NCBI GenBank assembly: GCA_964630775.1
Contig: CAZVYY010000001.1
Location: 1-64,000 of the forward strand
Source: Anaeroglomus sp964630775
GTDB lineage: Bacteria; Planctomycetota; Phycisphaerae; Sedimentisphaerales; Anaerohalosphaeraceae
Direction: 5' to 3'
DNA length: 64,000 bases
Part shown: one piece after another, positions 50,674 to 60,588 of the stretch
Position numbering within the stretch: the stretch's first letter is position 1
How the letters are laid out: each line of letters opens with the position of its first letter
Made by a program: the position numbers and the translations under genes
The notes under the pieces: generated by a model
Told to the model about the DNA's origin: nothing
The model's input: only the letters and a program-made list of their open reading frames with translations
The model's database searches: none

Positions 50674-53600
50674 CTACTGCTGCGTTCCGGTACCCACCAG
50701 GCCCGTATAGCGGCGTGACCCGAGGGCCAGTTCCTTGATGCCCTGCGGCCAGACGCTGAACATTACACTGTTGCGATCCAGTGACTGGTCAAAGGACACT
50801 TCCATGGAATAGAACAACCGGTGATACTGACGAATCAGGGCAAAATCATTGCGGATGCCCTTGCCGAAATCAACGTTGTATTCCTGGGAATAGGTCACCC
50901 AGTAACGCGGTGCAAGCTGATAGGTAATCGCACCGACCACCGAATGCGACCCCTGTTCATAGATATCGGAAATTCCGTCATTGTTTTCATCGATATCGAC
51001 AATCACCGGACGCAGATAACGGCTGCCCAGATAGACGCTCATATCCGGAAACAGATAACGTGACATGCCCATATCAAACTGCTGCACGACACCGCTTTCC
51101 ATATCATAATTCATATCACTGAGCACGGCGGTTGTATCGCTGATACGCCATTCCATGTCGGTATTGATGGTGTCACGCACCATGCTGTAATATCGGTCGT
51201 TGCGCCGCAGAAAGACCGGAATCGACGGATCATTGTAAATAAAACCGGCCGGTCCAAAGGTGTAAGGAAGCCCCTGCGCAGAAGGAGCATCGTCATTCAG
51301 CCAGGTCGAATCCACATCCAGCCGCAGCCAATCCACGGAACGGCGATTGTCGGCCTGACCGCGATGGGTCTGCCAGCGCTGGCTCAGGCCTACATTGACC
51401 AAATCACGCTGCTTGATGCCGGCTTCGGTCTCTTCGAATGCGGCGGCTTCCACATGCGGCATCACAATGTGACGGATGCCGTCAATATCCCACAGACGCG
51501 ACTGCACCGACGGGTCTTCCTTCCAGAACATCGTCGAAGCCCGCATGCCGCCTTCACCCAGCATCGCCGTATTATTGGAGTTGGACGCCCTCGGGCCGCT
51601 CAGGGCCAGATCATAGCCGTTCTGGTCCTCAAAGGCATAGGTTCCGGCCACATACGGAGAGAATTTCGCCGTCCCCAGCATGAACGGCCAGTCCACTTCA
51701 TTGCGCGTGCTGCCGAAGGTATAGAAATCCTCTGACGGATGATCAACCCCGTAGAACTGGGCATAATCGTTGTCATAGCGGTCTCTCAGACGGCTGATAC
51801 GGCTGTCGCTGTACCAGGTCAACTGGTGATCCCACAGCGATTCACCTTTGCGGTGATACTCGATCGTCGGTTGTTCCTCGGTCACGGTTTCAAAGTCGTT
51901 GATCCGCGCCTTGCCCAGAATGGTAAACGCCCAGTTGTCCCGCTGCTGCTTGAGATACAAGAGGGTTTCCTGCCCTTTATCCGTATAGAACTCATCGCGA
52001 TACATCAGTTCCTGAAAGTTACGGTCGGACAGATAACCCACCTCAATGGTTGCCTGCCAGTCGTCCGGCAGAAGTTCCCGATGGCGGAGGCCGAAACGAC
52101 CGCGAACATCCTGATCGGGGTCCAGATTTCTGCGGTTCTCCGAACGCCCCAAATCGTCCTCGCCGCGATCGGTCATCACATAACCAATCATGCTGCCAAA
52201 CGAGTTTTCATCTTCATACTCCATCTCAGCCCCGCCGCCCACGCCGCGCTTGCTGAAATAGTCTGCAGCCAGACGCGCATCCATCCCCGCGGGTTCCTTT
52301 AAGCCCAGCAGACGGTACAAATGCCAGCGGGTTTGAACAGAGGTCCCAAAATCCGAATCATTGCCCACCGACAGACTGCTGATCGGGAGGTCCGGGCGAA
52401 CAAATTTAGTCCGCATTTTCGGCCAGCCAAACAGCTTGGTCTGGTAGTATTTCATATTGACATCATGCATCGAGCCTTCCCAGTGGGCGGCTTCGTCCCG
52501 CCGTTGTTCGGCAGTGGCCTGTTCGGCCTGCTCCAGTGCATCCGCACGCTGGATAACATCGTCCTCCCGCATAACCACCATCCGGCTGGCATTGGCCGAG
52601 ACCTGCGGGATATAAAATTCGCTGCTGGTCAATCGCACATTTTCGGCCTGAAACAGGCTTTCTCCCACCTGGCGGAGACGCTCGGCCGACAGGTAAATCG
52701 GCATGCCCCGTTTCTCATCAAAAAACCGCATCTCGGCATTGACCACCGCCGCCTGTTTTCTGGCAAAATCATAATAAATCTCATCGGCCCGAATCGTCCG
52801 GCGGCCTTCGGTCATCACAATATTACCCCGCAGATATGCCGATTCCAGCCCGCCCTGGGCCAGGTCACGACCGCTTTTCTCTTTGGTCAGATCAAACTGC
52901 CCTTCCTGGAAAAACAGCACGGCGCTGTCGGCCTGGAATTCCAGAAGATTGTCGGCACTTTGCCGCTGCCACAGGTAAAATCGCCCTGACACCGTCACCA
53001 CTTCGCGGCCATCGGGCGTTTTCATTTTTTCAATCACCGGCTCCGGATCCCAGACCGCCGACACATGCACCGGATAACGAAATACCGGCTCCCGGGTTTT
53101 GGGCTGCACTGCCGGCTCCGTCACCACCGGAGATTCGGACGCCTGTGCTTCGCTGACAACGGCAGTCGGGGCATCCAAATCTTTTGGGCGAGCCGCCTGG
53201 GGAACCAGGGCTTCGGGCGAAATCTGAGGTCCTTCCTTGATGGATGCCGCGGCTTCCTGGGCACGTTCATACAACGGCTGTTTCTGCAGTTGGTCACAAA
53301 GAAGATCATTCTGCCGGTCCGCAGAGGCAAACACCTCGCCGGTGACCACCACGCGAACAATCAGATTGTCGCCGCCTTCCAGCAGCAGTCGTTCCATTCC
53401 TGTACTGCGGGAACGCTTACCCTGCCGGACAACAACATCTTTTTCCAGATAAACCTGAACCTGATAATAGGATTGATTGCTCATTCCCGGCACATCGCGG
53501 CCATAGGCACGCAGCCACACCGCGGCATTCTGACTGGACAGATAATTATCGCCAATCGTCATCGAAAATCCGTTTTCGAACAACAGTACATGCTCATCCG

Positions 53601-53736
53601 GCCGCTGAGTCTGCCGGCAGGCCCACATCACAGGAGCCTTCAGTTGAAGGTCCTGACCGGCCAGCAAACCCGTCGAATCCATCGGCACATCAGCAATCCC
53701 GCTGACCAATACCGCGATTATCAACAGTCCTGTCAT
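50674..53736 (-). CDS. LptD-like outer-membrane LPS assembly protein
   Basis: A 1020-residue exported protein. It begins with a short signal-like helix (GLLIIAVLVSGIA). The middle carries OstA/LptA-like strands (GNIVMTEGRRTIRADEIYYDFARK, AERLRQVGESLFQAENVRL). The C-terminal half is a long beta-barrel with alternating aromatic strands, such as DDWQATIEVGYLSDRNFQE and YWVTYSQEYNVDFGKG. The long N-terminal domain (about residues 1-230) is unlike proteobacterial LptD. It suggests that lipopolysaccharide or a similar glycolipid is exported. Confidence 0.75.
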   Translation of the reverse strand: MTGLLIIAVLVSGIADVPMDSTGLLAGQDLQLKAPVMWACRQTQRPDEHVLLFENGFSMTIGDNYLSSQNAAVWLRAYGRDVPGMSNQSYYQVQVYLEKDVVVRQGKRSRSTGMERLLLEGGDNLIVRVVVTGEVFASADRQNDLLCDQLQKQPLYERAQEAAASIKEGPQISPEALVPQAARPKDLDAPTAVVSEAQASESPVVTEPAVQPKTREPVFRYPVHVSAVWDPEPVIEKMKTPDGREVVTVSGRFYLWQRQSADNLLEFQADSAVLFFQEGQFDLTKEKSGRDLAQGGLESAYLRGNIVMTEGRRTIRADEIYYDFARKQAAVVNAEMRFFDEKRGMPIYLSAERLRQVGESLFQAENVRLTSSEFYIPQVSANASRMVVMREDDVIQRADALEQAEQATAEQRRDEAAHWEGSMHDVNMKYYQTKLFGWPKMRTKFVRPDLPISSLSVGNDSDFGTSVQTRWHLYRLLGLKEPAGMDARLAADYFSKRGVGGGAEMEYEDENSFGSMIGYVMTDRGEDDLGRSENRRNLDPDQDVRGRFGLRHRELLPDDWQATIEVGYLSDRNFQELMYRDEFYTDKGQETLLYLKQQRDNWAFTILGKARINDFETVTEEQPTIEYHRKGESLWDHQLTWYSDSRISRLRDRYDNDYAQFYGVDHPSEDFYTFGSTRNEVDWPFMLGTAKFSPYVAGTYAFEDQNGYDLALSGPRASNSNNTAMLGEGGMRASTMFWKEDPSVQSRLWDIDGIRHIVMPHVEAAAFEETEAGIKQRDLVNVGLSQRWQTHRGQADNRRSVDWLRLDVDSTWLNDDAPSAQGLPYTFGPAGFIYNDPSIPVFLRRNDRYYSMVRDTINTDMEWRISDTTAVLSDMNYDMESGVVQQFDMGMSRYLFPDMSVYLGSRYLRPVIVDIDENNDGISDIYEQGSHSVVGAITYQLAPRYWVTYSQEYNVDFGKGIRNDFALIRQYHRLFYSMEVSFDQSLDRNSVMFSVWPQGIKELALGSRRYTGLVGTGTQQ

Positions 53737-53972
53737 ATCAATCCATTTCGTTTAAGTCGTTATTCAATGTCGTCTATGCGCAGTTTCCCCCTGCTGCGTG
53801 GGCAAATTATAGTCGCTATGGCATGCTAATTCCAGCGGAAAAAGCAATTTGTGAAGACTAAAAACGTATTATCTATCGCGGAAAAACGGGATTATCGTTT
53901 TAAAATAACACGGTTTAAGTGTTTGTATTTGAATATTAACGGACAATATAGATGCTTTATTGCTATATTAAT
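53737..53972. other. AT-rich gap before the LptD-like gene
   Basis: No gene seen. TATAAT lies on the minus strand about 75 bases before the start at 53736, with no good -35 at the right distance. Confidence 0.4.
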
Positions 53973-54010
53973 GAAAAGAGCGGCAATCCCAGAAAACTGC
54001 GATTGCCGCT
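53973..54010 (-). terminator. intrinsic terminator of the GH92-GH125 operon
   Basis: AGCGGCAATC/GATTGCCGCT is a 10-pair perfect stem followed by CTTTTC on the minus strand, 23 bases past the GH125 stop. Confidence 0.8.
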
Positions 54011-54032
54011 TTCGTATCAAGATGTTACCTGG

Positions 54033-55469
54033 TTAAATATTGCTCTTTTGCAGCAGGGCCGGGAAATCGTTATGGACTTTGATAATCAGTTCGCCGAACA
54101 GGGTATTGGCCCAGGCAAACCACTTCCGTGAAAAGTCAGCAGGATTGTCCTTGTTAAACGACTCATGCATAAAGCCGGTGCCGGCATGAGTGGCTTTCAG
54201 CATGTGCAGGCAATGGAGCACTTCCTGTTGATCCGTACTGGTCAGCGCCCGCAGGATAATACCCATCGGCCAGATGCTGTCTTTGCCGGTATGCGGGCTG
54301 CCGGACCCTTCGGCGGCCTTGCCCCGCATATACCACGGGTTGTAATCACTGACCAGAAACTTGCGGGTCCGCTGATAAATCGCATCGTCGGACTTATGAA
54401 TTCCCAGGTAGCTCAGCGACATCAGGCTGGGCACGTTGGCATCGTCCATAAACAGGCGATTGCCGAATCCATCCGCTTCATAGGCATAAATTTTCCCGAA
54501 GTCCAGATGCTCGGCCGTACCCCACTGCATGATGGCTTCCTGCACTTCGTCAGCCAGGGCATTGCACTCGGCGGCAAATTCGGGGGTCTTCAGGGCCTTG
54601 GTATAAATTTCGGCCAACTGACGCAACACCTGCACCGCAAACAGGTTAGAGGGAATCAAAAACGGCAGCACCGTCGCATCATCGGACGGACGGAACATCG
54701 AGCAGATCATCCCGACCGGACGAATCGGCATGCCGGTACCCTCATACACCGGGGCATCGGTCATCCGGCTGGTTTCGCGAATGAAGCGGTACGGCGTCTG
54801 GCCGTCTTTGCGCTGTTCGGTCTTGAAGGTCGCCACGATCAGCCGCATCGCCTTGTCCCAGTCGGCATCGAACACCGACGTATCCCCGGTAATGCGATAA
54901 TATTCATGCGCCAGACGCACGACATAGCACAGTGAATCGATTTCCCACTTGCGTTCGTGAACGCCGGGCTTGATTTTCGGGCGGTCGCTGTTCCATTCCG
55001 ACACCCGGCTCAGGTCCTTATAAAACGCATTGGCATACGGATCCAGCAGGACGCACTTGGTCTGCCGGACAATTAATCCCTGAATCATCTTGCGGAGCTT
55101 TTCATCGTCATGCACCAGCGGCATATACGGCCAGACCTGACAGGTCGAGTCGCGCAGCCACATCGCATCGATGTCGCCGGTAATCACAAATGTATCCGGC
55201 TTGCCGTCGATGACTTCATAATCCACCGTCGTATCCAGCGTGTTGGGATAACAGTTTTCAAACAGCCAGGCCACCTCAGGGTCTTTAATCAGGGCCTTGA
55301 TTTCGGCAATCTTGTTATCCACGCCTGTACTGACGAAGGTCCGCTTGCCGGGCTCCGGACGTTTGGATACAAATCCTTCGGCGGGCTGGGCCGCCATCAA
55401 CGGCTGTCCCATGGTCAGGCCGACCGTTGCTGCCGAAGCTGCTTTTAAAAAGTCACGTCGTGTGTACAT
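54033..55469 (-). CDS. GH125 alpha-mannosidase, Tat-exported
   Basis: A 478-residue exo-alpha-1,6-mannosidase of family GH125. A twin-arginine signal (TRRDFLKAASAATVG) directs export. The (alpha/alpha)6 barrel carries ITGDIDAMWLRDSTCQVWPY, the family marker with likely catalytic acid, and PVYEGTGMPIRP and MGIILRALTSTD. It removes alpha-1,6 mannose that GH92 leaves. Last gene of the operon, 39 bases after the ROK gene. Confidence 0.88.
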   Translation of the reverse strand: MYTRRDFLKAASAATVGLTMGQPLMAAQPAEGFVSKRPEPGKRTFVSTGVDNKIAEIKALIKDPEVAWLFENCYPNTLDTTVDYEVIDGKPDTFVITGDIDAMWLRDSTCQVWPYMPLVHDDEKLRKMIQGLIVRQTKCVLLDPYANAFYKDLSRVSEWNSDRPKIKPGVHERKWEIDSLCYVVRLAHEYYRITGDTSVFDADWDKAMRLIVATFKTEQRKDGQTPYRFIRETSRMTDAPVYEGTGMPIRPVGMICSMFRPSDDATVLPFLIPSNLFAVQVLRQLAEIYTKALKTPEFAAECNALADEVQEAIMQWGTAEHLDFGKIYAYEADGFGNRLFMDDANVPSLMSLSYLGIHKSDDAIYQRTRKFLVSDYNPWYMRGKAAEGSGSPHTGKDSIWPMGIILRALTSTDQQEVLHCLHMLKATHAGTGFMHESFNKDNPADFSRKWFAWANTLFGELIIKVHNDFPALLQKSNI

Positions 55470-55508
55470 ATTGATTTCTCCTGATTTCGATTTTGTTAAG
55501 AGTCAATC

Positions 55509-56618
55509 CTATCCGCGGCGATCCAATTCGTTCAGGGCAAATACCGTGGCCCCGACGGACACCGCCATACTCGTATCCAGTACGGCACGGCCGACACCCA
55601 GCCGTTTCATGGAATCATACTGGAGGGTCTTCTGCGACCGCGGAACCTTGATGGTCTTGACACTGCCAGCAATAAATTGTTTGCACTGTTCCGGATTTTC
55701 GAAGTCGAATGACTTCTGCACAATACGCGGCAGTTTCTGGCCGGTATAGCTTTCAATCGTCCCGTTCATCTCGGCCAGAACCGAGTCAATAAACAGCGGA
55801 TAGGCTGCCGCCAGCCCGCCGCCGATGACAATCAGGCCGTCCAGCAGCGTGATGGCATTAGCCAGGGCGTCGCCGATGACCTCACCCATCTCGGCAAAGG
55901 CCTGCAACGCTGCGGCTTTATTGCCGGCCTGTTTGCCGGTACCGATTTCGTAAATGTCTTTGGGAGATGGAGCCGTCGCGGGGTCGATTCCGGCCACACG
56001 GGCATAAGTCCCCTGCACGGCGCGGATGCTGACGCCCTCTTCGGCAAAGCATTTGGGGTGCCGCTTGTTGCGGGTAATCCAGATTTCACCGGCGGCGGAA
56101 TTGTCGCCGATATAAAGCTGACCTTCGCGGACAATGCCTGCTCCGAAACCCGTGCCCAGCGTAATGCCGAACAGATTATTGAACCGCTTGGGCGAGCCGG
56201 CATCGGCAAGCATTTTATTCACTTTGGGCAGAAAACCCGCTATCGCTTCGCCATAGACGAACAGATCGCCGTCGTTGTTGATAAAGACCGGAATCCCAAA
56301 GGTCTCTTCCAGAAACGGCCCGAGGGCAACGCCGCCCCCATAGGCCGGGAGATTGCCCATATTATCGATGATGCCGTTGGGGTAATCCGCAGGGCCGGGA
56401 AACGCAAAGCTGATAGCCACCGGCTTTTGCGGCAACTGTTCCATGACCTGCTTGAAACCCTGCACCATCGTATCCAGACTCTTGTCCAGCTCTTTGGCAT
56501 GGGCCGGCAGCCGGACCGGTTTGGCAACCTCGGTCATCCCCTGCATCGCAGAGAACACAAAATTGGTCCCGCCCGCATCGAGCGTCAGGACGATTCGCTT
56601 ATCATTGATATAACTCAT
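55509..56618 (-). CDS. ROK-family sugar kinase
   Basis: A 369-residue ROK kinase. The phosphate motif is LTLDAGGTNFVFSAM, later GITLGTGFGAGIV and LIVIGGGLAAAYPL. A CxCGxxGC zinc cluster of repressor-type ROK proteins is absent, and no HTH is present, so it is a kinase. From context it phosphorylates mannose. Start at 56618 with GAAGG before it. Confidence 0.85.
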   Translation of the reverse strand: MSYINDKRIVLTLDAGGTNFVFSAMQGMTEVAKPVRLPAHAKELDKSLDTMVQGFKQVMEQLPQKPVAISFAFPGPADYPNGIIDNMGNLPAYGGGVALGPFLEETFGIPVFINNDGDLFVYGEAIAGFLPKVNKMLADAGSPKRFNNLFGITLGTGFGAGIVREGQLYIGDNSAAGEIWITRNKRHPKCFAEEGVSIRAVQGTYARVAGIDPATAPSPKDIYEIGTGKQAGNKAAALQAFAEMGEVIGDALANAITLLDGLIVIGGGLAAAYPLFIDSVLAEMNGTIESYTGQKLPRIVQKSFDFENPEQCKQFIAGSVKTIKVPRSQKTLQYDSMKRLGVGRAVLDTSMAVSVGATVFALNELDRRG

Positions 56619-56648
56619 GGTTACTTCCCTTCTGAAGGTTGACTGTAA

Positions 56649-57818
56649 TTAGCAGCAGGCGCATTTTTCGGCTTTGCTGGGGCCTTTCAGCGACAACACC
56701 AGCAGGTACGCAAAGCAAATCGCCGGAACGATATAAGCCATGGTTCCCATTTTGGCATCCACCAGTTTGCTCATCAGCAGCGGGACTATGGCACCGCCGG
56801 CAATGGCCATACACATCAGGCCGCTTAATTCACTGGCCCGGCTCGGTTCTTCTTCCACGGTAATCGAAAACAGCATCGGCCAGATGTTGGCAAAGCCAAG
56901 GCCTGCAGCCAGAACCGACGGAATGGCCAGCGCCGAACCGCCGAACATCAGACCCAGCCCGCCCAGCAGACCCAGAGCCGCCGACAAACGGAAGAAATTG
57001 CGAGGAGTCATCATTGTCAGCACCGCTCCGCCCAGCAGACGGCCAACCGTCAGCATCAGGAAAAAGAAGGGGGCTCCAAATTTATCGGCTGTCTTTTCGG
57101 CAACTCCGGCTTCTTTCATCAGCGGCAGCAGGAACCGGCCCATTGAGGCTTCGGCGCCGACATACAGGAAAATCCCCAGAACCGCCAGGGCAAAGACCGG
57201 CTTTTGTAGCAGGCCCAGACTGGATCCGATACTCGGGGGAACATCGGCTTTGGTTTCTTCAATCTTGAGCGTCAGCACCCAGACAAAGGCAGCCGCCATC
57301 AGGACAAAAAAGATGGGGAACACGCCGCGCCAGCCCATTTTGGCAAGGATGGCAATACTCGACAGCGCCGTACCGCCGACAATAAAAGAGGACACCGTAC
57401 TGCCGACGCCCTTAAAACCCTGAGCAAAGCTCAGGTTGCGACCATAGGCCCCTTCAGCGCTGACATCCCGCATAATCGGATTGCCCGCCACCTGAAGAAA
57501 AGTAGTACCGACCCCCAAAACAAAAATACAGACCAGCAGCAATACATAATTGGGCACAATCAGACACGGCACCAGCATCGCAACCGCGTTAAGACCCAGC
57601 CCCAGCAGCAGCAGATTTTTCTTGCCCATACGAGCCGCCAGCAGACCGCCCGGCACACTGAACACTGCAAAAGCAATGAACACAAAAAACGACAGCAGCG
57701 TCGCCATGACATTGCTCAGTTGATAATTTTCCTTCACCGCATCCGACATCGGCCCCATCGCATCGGCTACACCCATCACAAAGAACGCCAGCAGAATGGG
57801 CAGGGTCTTCATTCTCAT
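56649..57818 (-). CDS. MFS sugar transporter, FucP/NagP-like
   Basis: A 389-residue permease with 12 predicted helices (ILLAFFVMGVADAMGPM, LLSFFVFIAFAVFSVPGGLLAARMGKKN, SGLMCMAIAGGAIVPLLMSKLVD). Sequence character fits FucP-type sugar:proton symporters. The C-terminus ends KCACC, three cysteines in four residues, which is odd for this family. It probably imports mannose or a small mannoside freed by the mannosidases. Confidence 0.82.
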   Translation of the reverse strand: MRMKTLPILLAFFVMGVADAMGPMSDAVKENYQLSNVMATLLSFFVFIAFAVFSVPGGLLAARMGKKNLLLLGLGLNAVAMLVPCLIVPNYVLLLVCIFVLGVGTTFLQVAGNPIMRDVSAEGAYGRNLSFAQGFKGVGSTVSSFIVGGTALSSIAILAKMGWRGVFPIFFVLMAAAFVWVLTLKIEETKADVPPSIGSSLGLLQKPVFALAVLGIFLYVGAEASMGRFLLPLMKEAGVAEKTADKFGAPFFFLMLTVGRLLGGAVLTMMTPRNFFRLSAALGLLGGLGLMFGGSALAIPSVLAAGLGFANIWPMLFSITVEEEPSRASELSGLMCMAIAGGAIVPLLMSKLVDAKMGTMAYIVPAICFAYLLVLSLKGPSKAEKCACC

Positions 57819-57886
57819 TTGGTTTTCCTTTCTGAAATATCGATTATTGAATTAAACCGCACAGTGTTAAAGAGTCTTTTTTTGTT

Positions 57887-60196
57887 TTATTTGTTTTCCA
57901 GAGACATCGAATACGGTGCATCTTCCGGCGCCGTACCCCACCGGGTATTGGGCTGGGGGCCCATCTCAAAGCGAACCGTACCGCCGGCCTGAATCGCATC
58001 ATGGCGGAGGAACGTCTTTGTATACGGCTTGCCGTTGAAGGTCGCCGACTGAATATACAGATTCTCTTTGGAATTCTGCGGGGCCTGAATCTCAAAGGTC
58101 TTGCCGTTGTCCAGCTTCAGCGTCACCTTCTGGAACAGCGGAGCACCAATGACATACTCGCCGGCTCCCGGGCAGACCGGATAGAAACCCATCGCCGAAA
58201 AGACATACCATGCCGAGGTCTGGCCGTTGTCCTCATCGCCGCACAAACCATCCGGCGTCGGGGAATACAGCTTTTCCATGACCTCGCGAGCCCACTGCTG
58301 AGCCTTCCACGGCTGGCCGGCATAATTGTACAAATAAACCATGTGCTGGATGGGCTGATTGCCGTGGGCATACTGGCCCATATCCATCACCGTCATCTCA
58401 ACGATTTCGTGAATCGGGAAGCCGTAGTACGAACAGTCGTATTTGGGCGGCGTCGTAAAGACCGCATCCAGCTTCTCGACAAACGGTTTGGGGCCACCCA
58501 TCAGGTTAATCAGGCCCTGCGGGTCATGGAAGACCGACCATGTATAATGCCAGGCGCAGCCTTCGGTGAAATCACCGCCCCATTTTTCAGGCACAAAGGG
58601 TGTGGACCAGCTTCCGTCTTTTTTCTTGCCCCGCATGAAGTTGGTCGAGGCATCGAAGACATTTTTATAATACTGGGCACGTTTGTAAAACCGGTCGATT
58701 TCATCCTGCGGACGATTCAGCGCCCTGGCCAGCTTCCAGATGTTAAAGTCGGCAAAGCAGTATTCCAGCGTCCGGGCGACATTCTCATTGACATTAACAT
58801 CGCAGGGAACATAACCAAGCTTGTTGTAATGTTCCACACCGAATCGCCCCACCGAATGCATCGGCCCTTCGTTTTCGGAGTTTTTCAGGATACCCTGATA
58901 CAGGGTCTCGATATCATAACCGCGAATGCCCTTCAAATAGGAGTCGGCGATATTCACAGCCGAGTTGGAGCCAATCATACAATCGCGGTGTCCGGGGCTG
59001 GCCCATTCCGGCAGCCATCCGCTTTCCTTATACGTATTGGCCAGGCCTTCCATAATCTGGGCGTTCAGTTCCGGATACATCAGCGTAAAGAACGGAAAGA
59101 CCGCGCGGAAAGTATCCCAGAAACCGTTGTCAGTAAACATATAACCCGGCAGGACTTCGCCATTATAAGGACTGTAATGAACGATTTTGTTGTCCGCATC
59201 AAATTCAAAGAATTTCCGCGGGAACAGCATCGCCCGATAAAGAGCCGTGTAGAAATTTTTGTACTGGTCGAGAGTGCCGCCGCTGACATCGAAACGTCCT
59301 AATTCCTGATTCCAGGCGTCTTTGGCCTTCTGGCAGGTCTGGTCAAACGTGTCTTTAGCCAGTTCTCGCGTCAGGTTCAGTTTGGCCTGTTCGGGGCTGA
59401 TAAACGAAGACGCCACCCGGACATGCACTTTCTGGCCCTTGGTGGTCTTGAACCGAACCACAGCACCGACGTGCTCCCCCTTGTCTTCAGTCTGCCCGGC
59501 CTGAACTTTCCAGTCATTCCAGGTCGATACCTCCTGGAAATCCGTATCAAACACAGCAATAAAATAATTATGAAAGTTTTTCGGCACCCCGCCGCTATTG
59601 TTGCGGCAGTAACCGATGATGGTCCGCTCGGCAGGCAGAACCTTGACGAACGAGCCTTTATTGAATGCATCCAGCAAAACATAGGACGCGTCGGACTCCG
59701 GGAAGGTAAAACGGAACTGGGCCGCACGCTCAGTCGGGGTGATTTCCACCGTCACATCGTGATCAGCCAGATACACCCGGTAATAATGCGGGCGGGATAT
59801 CTCGGCCTTGTGCGAAAACCACGAGGCGCGTTTTTCCTGATCCACTTCCAGCTTTCCCACCACCGGCATCAGCGAAAACGCGGCATAATCATTAATCCAG
59901 GGACTGGGCTGGTGAGTCTGCTTGAAGCCGCGAATCTTGAAGGCATCATATTGATAACCCCATCCATCCCCCATCTTGTTGGTCTGGGGCGTCCAGAAAT
60001 TCATCCCCCACGGAACCGCAATCGCCGGGTAAGTATTGCCGGTGGAAAAATTAAAGGTTGAATCTGTGCCAACCAGCGGATTGACCAGTTCGGTGTAATC
60101 TCGTGCGGGAGCAGGTGCCGCACAGCCCACGGCTGAATAAAGCAGCCCCACACAAAGAGTCCCCCACATCAGGCGTACAGGTAATTGCGAATTCAT
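57887..60196 (-). CDS. GH92 alpha-1,2-mannosidase lipoprotein
   Basis: A 769-residue lipoprotein (lipobox AVGC near residue 25). Family GH92 is clear: YTELVNPLVGTDS, GNTYPAIAVPWGMNFWTP, GGDFTEGCAWHYTWSVFHD, GNQPIQHMVYLYNYAG and GLCGDEDNGQTSAWYVFSAM, with acid residues for calcium binding and catalysis. It trims alpha-mannose at the cell surface. First gene of the operon, 68 bases before the transporter. Confidence 0.93.
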   Translation of the reverse strand: MNSQLPVRLMWGTLCVGLLYSAVGCAAPAPARDYTELVNPLVGTDSTFNFSTGNTYPAIAVPWGMNFWTPQTNKMGDGWGYQYDAFKIRGFKQTHQPSPWINDYAAFSLMPVVGKLEVDQEKRASWFSHKAEISRPHYYRVYLADHDVTVEITPTERAAQFRFTFPESDASYVLLDAFNKGSFVKVLPAERTIIGYCRNNSGGVPKNFHNYFIAVFDTDFQEVSTWNDWKVQAGQTEDKGEHVGAVVRFKTTKGQKVHVRVASSFISPEQAKLNLTRELAKDTFDQTCQKAKDAWNQELGRFDVSGGTLDQYKNFYTALYRAMLFPRKFFEFDADNKIVHYSPYNGEVLPGYMFTDNGFWDTFRAVFPFFTLMYPELNAQIMEGLANTYKESGWLPEWASPGHRDCMIGSNSAVNIADSYLKGIRGYDIETLYQGILKNSENEGPMHSVGRFGVEHYNKLGYVPCDVNVNENVARTLEYCFADFNIWKLARALNRPQDEIDRFYKRAQYYKNVFDASTNFMRGKKKDGSWSTPFVPEKWGGDFTEGCAWHYTWSVFHDPQGLINLMGGPKPFVEKLDAVFTTPPKYDCSYYGFPIHEIVEMTVMDMGQYAHGNQPIQHMVYLYNYAGQPWKAQQWAREVMEKLYSPTPDGLCGDEDNGQTSAWYVFSAMGFYPVCPGAGEYVIGAPLFQKVTLKLDNGKTFEIQAPQNSKENLYIQSATFNGKPYTKTFLRHDAIQAGGTVRFEMGPQPNTRWGTAPEDAPYSMSLENK

Positions 60197-60588
60197 TTCG
60201 GATTCTCCTGGTTTCTATGATTTTGCGATTGACGTTCTTCCGATATCCTTATAACAACACGCACAGAGAATTCGGCCATCCGGCATTGGTCGCCGTCATC
60301 CCTGTCGGCGCAACGTTTATCCTATTGATGCTCCATGATGCGCGTAGTGTACCCTATCACCCGATAAACTTCAACCTGTTATTTTATTGGGGATTGCAGC
60401 CGTAAACGTCTTAATTATAACATCTTAGACTGCCTGAGTCAGAACGTAACTATCGATTTGCAAATACGTTGCAGAAAATATGAAAAGACAGGCAAATGGG
60501 GCAGGCTTAAAACCTGTTACAATTGTCCAATAAATGATACAATATTAATCTGTGTAAATCAGGATAAACAAAGCTGTTCGGGACACGT
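60197..60588. other. intergenic gap upstream of the mannoside operon
   Basis: A 392-base gap between the GH92 start and the cstA stop. It must hold the mannoside-operon promoter, but I see no hexamer pair good enough to name. No gene and no clear terminator of cstA. Confidence 0.4.
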
